Source of the DNA: Desulfobulbaceae bacterium
Lineage (GTDB): Bacteria; Desulfobacterota; Desulfobulbia; Desulfobulbales; Desulfocapsaceae
Length of the DNA stretch: 64,000 bases
NCBI GenBank assembly: GCA_019163335.1
Contig: JAFLKM010000028.1
Coordinates: forward strand, 42,080 to 106,079
Direction: 5' to 3'
The notes beneath the pieces are model-generated. The model ran no database searches, was not told the origin of the DNA, and saw nothing but the letters and a program-made list of their open reading frames with translations. Shown here in pieces: positions 34,037-42,818 of the stretch. Positions within the stretch are counted from its first letter, which is position 1. Every line of letters starts with the position of its first letter. Made by a program: the position numbers and the translations under genes.

Positions 34037-35695
34037 ATGGAACCGATTAACGAACTGAAATATCTGAAGGTCTTTCAAAAAGTGACCAAGTTGATCAGCA
34101 TGGTTCTCGATCACCAGCAGGTGATGGATACCATTGTCCGGGAGTTGCCAGGTCTGCTCGATATCGATGCCGCCACCATCCGTTTGCTTGACCCCTCCAC
34201 CAACACTTTTGTCATGGGTGCGGCCCACGGCCTGTCCATGGAATACCTCTCCCGCGACCATATTGATACAGAAGAGACCATCGCCATGATCAACTCCGGA
34301 TATCCGGTGGCAAAAACCGATGTGGATCAGAATGCTCCCTTTAAAGACCAGGATCTGATCCACCAGGAGGGTATCAAGAGCGTGCTCACCCTGCCCATCC
34401 TTTTCCAGGATTCGGTCATCGGAATTTTACGCCTTCTCACCCGGCGCAACCGGGTCTTTACCTCAGACGAGATCTCCTTCTCCATGGCCCTGGCCGAACA
34501 GGTGGGCATTGCCCTCTCCAATGGCCGGATGTTCACCGAGATGGAAACCCAGATCAACTTCATGAAGGATGTCCAGGCCATCTCGGCCCTGGTCAGCTCA
34601 ACCCTGGATCTTGATTCAGTGCTACATACTATTGTCGAGCGGCTTTCTCGCAGTATGGGCTGCAAGGCCTGCACCATCCGCCTGTTGCGACCGGAGACCA
34701 ACCAACTGGAAATGGTGGCCGCCCATGGAATTTCCGAGGCCTATTCCCAGCGCGGCGACATTGAAGGAGAGCGCAATATCGCCACCGCCCTTTCCGGCGA
34801 TCCAGTCTCCATTTATGATGTAAGCCATGATGAGCGGGTTCTCTACGACGACAATATGAAGAAGGAAGGGATCAAATCCCTGCTCGCAATCCCCCTCAAG
34901 GTTAAAGGGGAGGTCATCGGTATTCTCCGCATCCTCTCTGATGTCCATCACTGTTTTACCAGCAGCGAGATCAACTTCGCGGTCACCATTGCTGAAATTG
35001 GCGGCACCGCCATCCAGAATGCAAGAAACTACCGGAAGATCACCCTGCTTTTTAATCAGGTGGAAGAAAGCGAACGTTTTGTCGCCAATATCCTTAACTG
35101 CATCCGTCCGCAACTGCTGGTGGTGGACAAGAATCAACATCTGGTCCTTGCCAATCGAGGATTTCTCACAGTCTCCGGAAAAGAAGAAAATGAAATTCTA
35201 GGTGCCGATTATCGCAGCCTGTGGATCGGCCAAGAATGCCCGGTGGGGAATTGTCCGGTGGAACGGGTTCTGGCAACAGGGCAGGCCGCCAGTCATGAAC
35301 ACCAGGTATTTAAGGATGATGGTCCGCACTGGATTGAACGAACAGCCTCCCCCATGCTCAATAACGCAGGGGAAGTGGAATATGTTATCGAGGTCATTCG
35401 TGATATCACCGCCAAGCGGCAACTGGAGCAGGAGCAGCTGGAACGGGTCAAACTTCAGGGGGTTGTGGAACTGGCAGGAACCGTCGCCCATGAGATTAAC
35501 ACCCCGCTTTTTGCTGCCCTGGGAACGGCGCAACTCCTGGAAGAAGAACTGGAATCAAAAGAACTGATCGAAGACGTCCAAACAATCATCCGAAATCTGA
35601 AAAACATCGGCGAGCTCACCCGCAAGATGACGACCATGACCGGCTTTGAAAGCCGCGACTATGTAGGCGACACCAAAATTGTCACCTTACGCTAA
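34037..35695 (+). CDS. GAF-GAF-PAS-HisKA protein lacking the HATPase domain
   Basis: 552 residues, cytoplasmic. GAF 1 spans about 20-165 and GAF 2 about 185-330, followed by a PAS domain (about 345-460) with a Cys-containing GQECPVGNCPVERV segment. The HisKA helix has His485 in [22 protein letters not shown]. The protein ends about 67 residues after the His with no N, G1 or G2 box, so it cannot bind ATP itself. The stop is clean and no kinase fragment follows within the next frames. It may be a phosphotransfer or dimerisation partner phosphorylated in trans by the kinase at 31.9-33.4 kb, relaying to the receiver just upstream. Confidence 0.85.
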   Translation: MEPINELKYLKVFQKVTKLISMVLDHQQVMDTIVRELPGLLDIDAATIRLLDPSTNTFVMGAAHGLSMEYLSRDHIDTEETIAMINSGYPVAKTDVDQNAPFKDQDLIHQEGIKSVLTLPILFQDSVIGILRLLTRRNRVFTSDEISFSMALAEQVGIALSNGRMFTEMETQINFMKDVQAISALVSSTLDLDSVLHTIVERLSRSMGCKACTIRLLRPETNQLEMVAAHGISEAYSQRGDIEGERNIATALSGDPVSIYDVSHDERVLYDDNMKKEGIKSLLAIPLKVKGEVIGILRILSDVHHCFTSSEINFAVTIAEIGGTAIQNARNYRKITLLFNQVEESERFVANILNCIRPQLLVVDKNQHLVLANRGFLTVSGKEENEILGADYRSLWIGQECPVGNCPVERVLATGQAASHEHQVFKDDGPHWIERTASPMLNNAGEVEYVIEVIRDITAKRQLEQEQLERVKLQGVVELAGTVAHEINTPLFAALGTAQLLEEELESKELIEDVQTIIRNLKNIGELTRKMTTMTGFESRDYVGDTKIVTLR

Positions 35696-36183
35696 GGTTT
35701 ATGGAAAAATTCAGCCAACACCCCCCCGAAACAAACTCATCCGATTAAACTCTCCCCCAGCTTGAATCCATGCTGCCATCTCCTCTTGCAAGATGAATGG
35801 CGGCCCTATCGGTGCTTCACAATGGCATCCTCCTGTTTTCAAAAGAAATCGATCTCTTGGCCCTTTTTCTCCATGAAAATTTAGATTCAAGAGAACATTC
35901 GGCATTCATTTTTCCTTGACTTTCCCTGAAAGACTGATAAAACTCCCGACTTAACAAAAGCATAACAATTCCCCATACGTTTTTTATATTGGCTCCCTCT
36001 AATTTTTTTTAACATCGTCCCAACAAACTTAATTATGTTCCAGTCCAAAATAAACAGAAAGAACCGCAGTAAATTACATGTGGATCGTATCAGCCTCAAT
36101 AGTGACAACGCTTTAACAATGTACTATTGGATTTCACATAACTTTTACGGAGGCTGCTTGCCGGTCTTCATTCGTCGATAAAC
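35696..36183. promoter_or_regulatory. Upstream region of the carbonic-anhydrase-like gene
   Basis: 488 bp, AT-rich in its right half. A possible promoter is TTGACT (35916-35921) with TAAAAC (35938-35943), 16 bp apart, leaving a leader of about 235 nt. No coding feature is evident. Confidence 0.35.
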
Positions 36184-37365
36184 ATGCCGACTAGCTATCA
36201 CAAATTAAATATTATTCGTAAATTAGCCCCATTCAGAATTGATGGGCGGGCCATCCCCTATCCAGAGTTTGCCCCCAAATTATATAACCTCTGCATGGCC
36301 TTGGGTTTTCGCAAAGGCCTGATTATGCCGTCTCGAGCCTTCTGCTCAGACGAAAATCAGGGCTGGCCCATTATCATGCTCACCAAGCATTTCGGCACAT
36401 TTCCCTTTAACCATGGTCGGGTTGGCGGCATTGTCTCCACTGACCGCCACGGTCCCCATGCCAATCATGGTGAAGACTCCGTCATTGTTCAGGCCAGCCA
36501 CGTAGGCTACGACCCCCGTAATGGGAGTTATGGAAAATGTACCCGCCCTAAAAGGGAGGGGACATGTATCTCTGATTCCTGCGGAAAGATAACCCATGTG
36601 ATTACCCCATATCTTGAGGAATACCTTTTTGCCAGGAACCGAATTTTTCTCCACTGCCTCGACGACGGCACATGCCTGCTGACCGTTAAAAATTCCTTTA
36701 TTGATTTTGATTCTCACCCTGTCAAGAACGGCATGGTCGTCCATTTGGAGAATATGGTAAAAAGGGCCGAAAACGGCAAAATTTCCCCCCTCTCCGCCAT
36801 CAGCACCAGCCAGACCTACGAAGTTTCCGAAGAATTCCGCAAACGCCTTGAAGCCATCGGGTACACCTGGAAAACAGGAGAAGGAGAGAGTATCGGTAAA
36901 CACCTCACCGAAGACCTCTTTTATTTTAGAGAGGAACTGCATGAGACAGATGAATCAATCCTTCTCGAGCGCAACCTCATTGAATTCATGCCGTCCATTG
37001 TCACCTCCCGCAACCCTTCTCTGAGGGCCGCCAAAATCAATATTCAGCTTGAATTTGCCCGTACCGTTGAGTCCATTCGTCGAGGAGATGACTATACCGG
37101 CAAAAATCTCCTCTACATTGCCGGCCTGAATATTGATATTTCCGAATATGAAGGCTATCCAGCCACCACCTATTTCGTTCCCTGGGCCGCCCACATCCAG
37201 CTCAAGGACGGAACACCAGAGAAGTACCAGAAACCTCTTGAGCAGGAACGCCTTTTCGCTTTTCTGATGGAACAGGACAGTTATAACCCTGACCAGGTTG
37301 AGCTGAAGGAAGAAATCAGCAGAATGATGTCGTCCCCTCGATTTGACATCAGATCTCCTCACTAA
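36184..37365 (+). CDS. LCIB-type beta-carbonic anhydrase candidate
   Basis: 393 residues, soluble, no signal peptide. The segment around residues 50-140 resembles the limiting-CO2-inducible protein B/C (LCIB) branch of beta-carbonic anhydrases: a Cys-x-Asp motif (Cys54-Ser-Asp56), FNHGRVGGIVSTD, ASHVGYDP with His106, and GKCTRPKREGTCISDSCG with Cys128 and Cys133. Two Cys and one His would bind zinc, with Asp as the activating residue. The C-terminal 200 residues do not ring a bell. Such enzymes interconvert CO2 and bicarbonate. The gene precedes the hyf-like operon by 240 bp, and a SulP gene follows further on. The family call comes from motif memory, not a search, so it is moderate. Confidence 0.55.
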   Translation: MPTSYHKLNIIRKLAPFRIDGRAIPYPEFAPKLYNLCMALGFRKGLIMPSRAFCSDENQGWPIIMLTKHFGTFPFNHGRVGGIVSTDRHGPHANHGEDSVIVQASHVGYDPRNGSYGKCTRPKREGTCISDSCGKITHVITPYLEEYLFARNRIFLHCLDDGTCLLTVKNSFIDFDSHPVKNGMVVHLENMVKRAENGKISPLSAISTSQTYEVSEEFRKRLEAIGYTWKTGEGESIGKHLTEDLFYFREELHETDESILLERNLIEFMPSIVTSRNPSLRAAKINIQLEFARTVESIRRGDDYTGKNLLYIAGLNIDISEYEGYPATTYFVPWAAHIQLKDGTPEKYQKPLEQERLFAFLMEQDSYNPDQVELKEEISRMMSSPRFDIRSPH

Positions 37366-37604
37366 CTGTAATTTTTCTTACTAATGAGTAGACCTGCGTT
37401 CCCCTATGGCCTTCAGACTTATTTCAGCATTTTTTTACATGAGAAATGAAAAATATTTACGCATAAAAAAAAAGCTGAGTCCAAAGAGAAAAGACTAAAG
37501 CTGCTTGCTTCACAAGAATAAGCTCAATACCAAATAAAAAAAACACATCCCATAGACTGGTCGCATGTCATGACATGTGTCATTCATAATCAGGAGGATA
37601 TTCA
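37366..37604. promoter_or_regulatory. hyf-like operon upstream region with a 14-bp palindrome
   Basis: CATGTCATGACATG (37564-37577) is a perfect palindrome, 14 bp before AGGAGG (37592-37597). It could be an operator or an mRNA hairpin near the ribosome-binding site. A T-run/A-run pair with GCTGA arms around 37425-37490 might terminate the preceding gene. Confidence 0.4.
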
Positions 37605-39563
37605 TTGAACACTCTATTTACGGCACTTGTTATAATCCTGGCGGGGGGAGCTTTAGCACTCCTTTTTGTCCGCCGGTTTGTCTTGATGAAAATGGCAACG
37701 ATTGTTACGACATCCACAGGCTGTATTATTGGCCTTATATACAGCATCTCCCATCTTCTGGGTTACGAAGCGACAATAGAGAAGAGCTGGAATTGGCTCC
37801 ACTTTTTCACCCTTGCCTTCAAGATAGACAGCATTTCCCTCTTTTTTCTGGTGCCGATATTCACAATTTCGCCCCTGGCCCTCATGTATAGCTTCCACTA
37901 CATGGAAAATACCGAAAAAGCCCTCAGAACCGCTGTGAATTATTTTTTCTTTGCCGTTCTGGTGGCATCAATGGCCCTGGTTGTAACAGCCGCAAACATG
38001 ATCACCTTTGTCCTGGCCTGGGAACTCATGTCCCTCTCTTCTTACTTCCTGGTGGTCTTTGATTATCAGGTCAAGGAAAACCGGCAGGCTGGCTATCTCT
38101 ATTTTATCTTTGCCCAGGGCGGCGCCATGCTGCTCTTTACGGCCTTTGCTCTGCTTTACCATTACACAGGCAGTTTTGATTTCTCCAGTTTTTCCTCTAT
38201 CCCGGAAGGCCCTAAACTTCTGATTTTTATCCTCGCCTTTATTGGCTTTGGTTCAAAGGCAGGCATTTTTCCCCTCCATATCTGGCTGCCCAAAGCTCAT
38301 CCAGCCGCGCCCAGTCATATTTCGGCAATCATGTCCGGAGTCATGATCAAAATGGGGATCTACGGAATTTTCCGGATGTACCTGCTGCTTGATGCCGCCA
38401 CACCGCTGATCGGCCAGATCGTCCTGGTGGTCGGCATGGTTACCGGTATCCTGGGTGTTGTCTATGCCTTGGCCAAGCAGGACATCAAAGAGCTTCTTGC
38501 TTACAGCAGTGTAGAAAATATCGGCATTATCCTCATTGGGTTAGGGATTGGCATGGTTGGCGTTTCAGAAAAGAATCAGGCCATGGCCTTTTTTGGATTT
38601 GCCGGCGCTTTTCTCCATGTTTTCAACCATTCCATCTTTAAATCCCTGCTATTCATGGGAGCCGGAGCCGTACTTCATAAGGCAAAAAGCAAAAATATTG
38701 ACCAGTTGGGCGGCCTGATGAAACGAATGCCCATCACCGGAAAAACCTTCCTCGCCGGTTCTGTTGCCATCTCCGGCCTGCCCCCATTCAGTGGCTTTAT
38801 CGGTGAATTTTTAATCTATTATGGCGCATTCTACGGCGTCAGCAATCATCGTATTCCCTTTATTCTTGCCATCCTGGCCATTGTTACCCTGGCGGTTATC
38901 GGTGGCCTGGCAACAGCCTGCTTTACCAAAGTGGTGGGCCTGGCCTTTTTAGGGGAACCTCGCACCGAAAAAGCCGCTAAGGCCACAGAAGCTGGATTAT
39001 CCATAAATCTTGTCATGATCTTCATGGCCATTGTCTGCCTGGTAATCGGCGTTATCCCGGAGCCTTTTATCCGGCTCTCCTTTGCAGGCATAAAGGTTAT
39101 TCCCTATACTGCCGGGTATAACACCCAGGACTTTATGGTGATTGTCGACCATATCTCACAAACGGCGGCCTTTTTCATTGGGCTGGTATTTTTCATCGGA
39201 CTGCTGCGCAAGTTCCTGTACAAGAAAAAAGAAATTGGCAGCGGTGGGACCTGGGGTTGCGGATTTACCCAGCCAACGGTTCGCATGCAGTACACAGGAA
39301 CATCCTATGCCGCTGAAATGATAGATTTTTATCGACCATTTGTCCCTACAAAAACAAATTATACCGGTATCAACAAGATCTTTCCCGGCAAAACAACCTG
39401 GGATACAAAGGTTGAGGATGTGGCAGAGATCTACTACCAACGATATCTGACCCAGCCACTTCTGAAGGTCATGAACAATTTGCGCTGGATTCAACACGGC
39501 AAAATCCAGCTCTATATTGCCTATATCGTACTCACCATAATCATCCTCCTCTGCTTATTATAG
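37605..39563 (+). CDS. hyfB: Hydrogenase-4/Ehr-like antiporter-type membrane subunit HyfB
   Basis: 652 residues, starting at TTG 37605 with AGGAGG 7 bp upstream. About 16 membrane helices with the Mrp/NuoL family core: LPKAHPAAPSHISAIMSGVMIKMG, LLAYSSVENIGIILIG, FNHSIFKSLLFMGAGAVLH and the AISGLPPFSGFIGEF motif. These hold the Lys/His/Glu residues of the proton path. HyfB-type proteins pump protons or Na+ in complex-I-like assemblies. The C-terminal quarter is longer than in NuoN. The nearest named homologue is HyfB/HycC. Confidence 0.9.
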   Translation: MNTLFTALVIILAGGALALLFVRRFVLMKMATIVTTSTGCIIGLIYSISHLLGYEATIEKSWNWLHFFTLAFKIDSISLFFLVPIFTISPLALMYSFHYMENTEKALRTAVNYFFFAVLVASMALVVTAANMITFVLAWELMSLSSYFLVVFDYQVKENRQAGYLYFIFAQGGAMLLFTAFALLYHYTGSFDFSSFSSIPEGPKLLIFILAFIGFGSKAGIFPLHIWLPKAHPAAPSHISAIMSGVMIKMGIYGIFRMYLLLDAATPLIGQIVLVVGMVTGILGVVYALAKQDIKELLAYSSVENIGIILIGLGIGMVGVSEKNQAMAFFGFAGAFLHVFNHSIFKSLLFMGAGAVLHKAKSKNIDQLGGLMKRMPITGKTFLAGSVAISGLPPFSGFIGEFLIYYGAFYGVSNHRIPFILAILAIVTLAVIGGLATACFTKVVGLAFLGEPRTEKAAKATEAGLSINLVMIFMAIVCLVIGVIPEPFIRLSFAGIKVIPYTAGYNTQDFMVIVDHISQTAAFFIGLVFFIGLLRKFLYKKKEIGSGGTWGCGFTQPTVRMQYTGTSYAAEMIDFYRPFVPTKTNYTGINKIFPGKTTWDTKVEDVAEIYYQRYLTQPLLKVMNNLRWIQHGKIQLYIAYIVLTIIILLCLL

Positions 39564-39680
39564 TCTGCTCTGTTTCACAGACTTAAACGATTTTGCTGAG
39601 AAGACATTGTACCCATAAAGCGTGCCGGAAACTTCCGGTTTAACACTTACCAGCATGCACCATAAAAATAGAGGTTAGAG

Positions 39681-40598
39681 ATGGAGTCCATATTTTCATT
39701 TTGTTTTGCAATCCTGATAGCCCCGCTCCTGCCTGCGGTCATTCAAAAGACAAAGGCCTTTTTTGCCGGCAAACAGGGGCCCCCGCTCCTCATCAATTAC
39801 TACACCTTGATCAAGCTCTTTAAAAAAGGGTCGGTCTATAGCACCAGCACCAGTTTCGTCTTTCAGATGGGACCGGTGGTGGGCTGTGCCACCAGCCTGA
39901 TGATGTTGCTGTTTTTCCCCTTGGCCGGTGCAGCTCCGATCTTTTCCTTCCATGGCGATGTTCTTATTCTCTTTTATTTGATGGGCCTCGGTCGTTTTTT
40001 CACTATTCTGGCGGCTCTTGATACCGCCTCGCCCTTTGAAGGGATGGGGGCTGCCCGGGAGGCATTTTTCTCAACCCTGGCAGAGGCCACTGTTTTTGGT
40101 ATTCTTGTTCTCTTTTATCGGCTTTCCGGTTCATTGAGCTTTGCCGAATTCTTTTCCAGTACCAGCGCCATCACCCTTAGCGGTACCCATACAGCGCTTC
40201 TGGTTTTAGTCTTTATTGCACTCTACATCGTCATGCTCACGGAGAACTCCCGGGTGCCGGTGGATGACCCTGCCACCCATCTTGAACTCACCATGATCCA
40301 TGAAGTTATGATTCTTGATCATAGCGGCCCTGATCTTGCTTTGATTGAGCTGGGAGCGTGGTTTAAACTTCTTTTTTACTCAGCCTTCCTGACTAGAATT
40401 GTCGACCTGTTCCATTTCCAGAATTTTTGGCTCAGCAGCCTTTATTTCTATGCTGTTGTCACTTTTATTTATGTGACCATCGGCACCGTAGAATCCATTA
40501 CAGCCAGATTAAAGATGAATATGGTGCCGAAATTCATCCTCACTCCCTTTGCACTGGTTTTTTTCGCCACCATTCTCACCATGGAGCTGATCAAATGA
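39681..40598 (+). CDS. hyfC: Hydrogenase-4/Ehr-like membrane anchor HyfC (NuoH-like)
   Basis: 305 residues with about eight membrane helices. NuoH/HycD signatures are present: KTKAFFAGKQGPPLLINYY, ALDTASPFEGMGAAREAFFS and TENSRVPVDDPATHLELTMIHE with conserved acidic residues. It anchors the peripheral arm to the membrane and forms part of the quinone- or proton-coupling channel. It overlaps hyfE by 4 bp (ATGA). Confidence 0.92.
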   Translation: MESIFSFCFAILIAPLLPAVIQKTKAFFAGKQGPPLLINYYTLIKLFKKGSVYSTSTSFVFQMGPVVGCATSLMMLLFFPLAGAAPIFSFHGDVLILFYLMGLGRFFTILAALDTASPFEGMGAAREAFFSTLAEATVFGILVLFYRLSGSLSFAEFFSSTSAITLSGTHTALLVLVFIALYIVMLTENSRVPVDDPATHLELTMIHEVMILDHSGPDLALIELGAWFKLLFYSAFLTRIVDLFHFQNFWLSSLYFYAVVTFIYVTIGTVESITARLKMNMVPKFILTPFALVFFATILTMELIK

Positions 40599-41251
40599 TT
40601 CATTCTGCAGAAATCCTGCTTTCCCTTACCCTGTTGTCGGTGTTATTGTCGCTCACCTCGCATCGACTCATCCTGCTTATTTATATCCTCGCTTTTCAAG
40701 GCATTGTGGTCTCCCTCGTTCCCCTTTTCCATGAACACAATCAAGCCATGACGATGGGATCCATTCTCATGCTGCAGGTCATGATTTTTATTAAAGGGAT
40801 CCTTATTCCCGGCTTTATGCTCTCGGCAGTGAGGAAAATCAAAATACGGCGTGAGGTTGAGCCCCTCATTGGCTACCATGCCTCTCTCTTTATCGGCTTG
40901 ATCATTATTGTAGTCTCTGCCTTTATGGCTGATCGAATCCAAGGCTCCTTGCCCGGCAAAAGCTCTGTACTGATTATAATAACCGCTATCACCACACTTG
41001 CTTCCGGGCTTTTTCTCCTTATGAGCCGCCGTAAGGCCATTACCCAGGTCATTGGATATCTGATGATGGAAAATGGTATCTACCTTTTCGGTACTGCCCT
41101 GGCAAGACAGACTCATGCTCAACATATAGTTGAATTTGGGGTATTACTCGATATTCTGGTGGGAATCATGGTCATGGGCATTGTCCTCAATAACATCAAT
41201 AGTACCTTTGACGACGTTGATACCGTCCATCTTGGACAATTAAAATACTAA
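40595..41251 (+). CDS. hyfE: Hydrogenase-4/Ehr-like membrane subunit HyfE (NuoK-like)
   Basis: 218 residues from the ATG at 40595, which overlaps the hyfC stop; a longer frame to 40427 lies inside hyfC. Six to seven membrane helices, the first pair NuoK-like (ILLSLTLLSVLLSL...LLIYILAFQGIVVSL). The last third (GYLMMENGIYLFGTALARQ) matches HyfE, including a membrane Glu that aligns with the NuoK glutamates. It belongs to the proton-translocating arm. A 139-bp gap with a family A hairpin remnant follows. Confidence 0.88.
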   Translation: MIHSAEILLSLTLLSVLLSLTSHRLILLIYILAFQGIVVSLVPLFHEHNQAMTMGSILMLQVMIFIKGILIPGFMLSAVRKIKIRREVEPLIGYHASLFIGLIIIVVSAFMADRIQGSLPGKSSVLIIITAITTLASGLFLLMSRRKAITQVIGYLMMENGIYLFGTALARQTHAQHIVEFGVLLDILVGIMVMGIVLNNINSTFDDVDTVHLGQLKY

Positions 41252-41333
41252 CCTCGATAAACGGAAGACGTGCCTTATCTGGAAAATTTCTTTGAAAAAA
41301 CAAGATTTTTTCCTGTATCCAGTAAAAACGTTA
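41249..41333 (+). repeat. Hairpin repeat family A, degenerate copy between hyfE and hyfF
   Basis: The head reads CTCGATAAACGGAAGACGTGC (two changes from the common form) and is followed by an imperfect stem CTGGAAAA...TTTTTCC. The tail is eroded. It lies inside the operon. Confidence 0.6.
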
Positions 41334-41390
41334 ACGCTGTACCAACCAGTGGCAATATTTATTCTCATTTTCTGCAAGGATATATAATCA

Positions 41391-42818
41391 ATGTTAGAAC
41401 TAACCTGCCTCATCCCCTTTATTGCCGGGATCATCGCCATATTCCTGCCCATCAAAATCGGTCGGGGAATCCTGGTGCTAACAGCCCTGAGCCATCTAGT
41501 CCTTACCGTCATGGCTTGGCTAGGCAATACGAAACCGGCCCTGCCCCAATATTTCTCAACCTCTCCAGAGGGTCTGCTGGTACTGCTGGTCACCTCGTTT
41601 ATCTTTCTCTTTATCTCAATTTATGCTGTTTCCTACCTGAGTGAGACCGAGATAACCAGCGAGCCCATCTATATCGGCTGCACGCTCTTCTTTCTCGCCT
41701 CCATGTCCATGGCTGCTCTTGCTGACCATCTCATCGTGCAGTGGATTGCCATCGAGGCAACCACCCTGATGAGCGCCCCGTTGATCTTCCTGCATCGCTC
41801 AAAATCCGCCCTTGAGGCAACCTGGAAGTACGTTCTGATCTGTTCGGTGGGTATCGCCCTGGCCCTGCTGGGCTGTTTTTTTGTCGTTCTGGCCATGGAT
41901 ATCGGCAATGTCCAGGGAGCAATCACCTTCAGTGCATTAAATAAAGCGGCGGCCCAGCTCAACCCCCTCTGGCTCAAAGTCGGGTTTATCTTTCTGGTCA
42001 TTGGCTATGGCACCAAAATGGGCCTTGCTCCCATGCATACCTGGCTGCCCGATGCCCATAGCGAGGCACCCAGCCCCGCATCAGCCCTGCTTTCCGGAGC
42101 GTTGCTCAACTGCGCTTTCCTCGGTGTCTATCGCAGTCATCAATTGCTTTTCCAGGCTGGCCTGGGTGAGTTTTCAGGCAACATTCTCATTGGCTTTGGC
42201 CTTTTGTCGATGCTTGTGTCGGCGGTCTTTATCTACAACCAAACCGACTATAAAAGGATGCTGGCCTACTCCAGTATTGAAAATATGGGCATCATCGCCT
42301 TTGGCGTAGGAGTCGGTGGCCTCGCTACCTATGGAGCGGTGCTTCATCTCATCCATCACTCGCTCATTAAATCATCCCTGTTTTTGTCTTCCGGCAATAT
42401 CCTGCTGGGCTACGGCAGCAAACTGATCGCAAAAACCGGAAATATGGCCAAGGTCTTCCCTAAAACCTTTGTTGCTTTCTTTGCCGGATTTGTTGGTATT
42501 TCCGGCTTTCCACCCTTCGGCATCTTTGTCAGTGAGCTTCTGATTATCATGGGAGCCTTCCAACAAGGGAGGAACATCAGTATAAGCATCTTTATCCTTG
42601 CCCTTGTTTTGATCTTCGCCGGTGCTTCTCGTCTCGTAATGAAGATCAGCTTTGGAAAATGGGATGATGACATCCTTCTGGATGAAACGATGGCCCGGGT
42701 TTTACCTTCATACGCCCTGCTCCTTACCTCAATCATTCTCTGTATCTGGCTGCCGGACAGCCTGTACCAAACAATTCTTTCGGCAATTGCCACTGTAGGA
42801 GGGAGTGTAAATGGATAA
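41391..42818 (+). CDS. hyfF: Hydrogenase-4/Ehr-like antiporter-type membrane subunit HyfF
   Basis: 475 residues; AAGGA lies 7 bp before the ATG. About 13 membrane helices with the Mrp/NuoN core: MGLAPMHTWLPDAHSEAPSP, KRMLAYSSIENMG, LIHHSLIKSSLFLSSG and GISGFPPFGIFVSEL. Together with HyfB it gives the complex two antiporter-like modules. Its stop overlaps hyfG by 8 bp. Confidence 0.92.
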   Translation: MLELTCLIPFIAGIIAIFLPIKIGRGILVLTALSHLVLTVMAWLGNTKPALPQYFSTSPEGLLVLLVTSFIFLFISIYAVSYLSETEITSEPIYIGCTLFFLASMSMAALADHLIVQWIAIEATTLMSAPLIFLHRSKSALEATWKYVLICSVGIALALLGCFFVVLAMDIGNVQGAITFSALNKAAAQLNPLWLKVGFIFLVIGYGTKMGLAPMHTWLPDAHSEAPSPASALLSGALLNCAFLGVYRSHQLLFQAGLGEFSGNILIGFGLLSMLVSAVFIYNQTDYKRMLAYSSIENMGIIAFGVGVGGLATYGAVLHLIHHSLIKSSLFLSSGNILLGYGSKLIAKTGNMAKVFPKTFVAFFAGFVGISGFPPFGIFVSELLIIMGAFQQGRNISISIFILALVLIFAGASRLVMKISFGKWDDDILLDETMARVLPSYALLLTSIILCIWLPDSLYQTILSAIATVGGSVNG

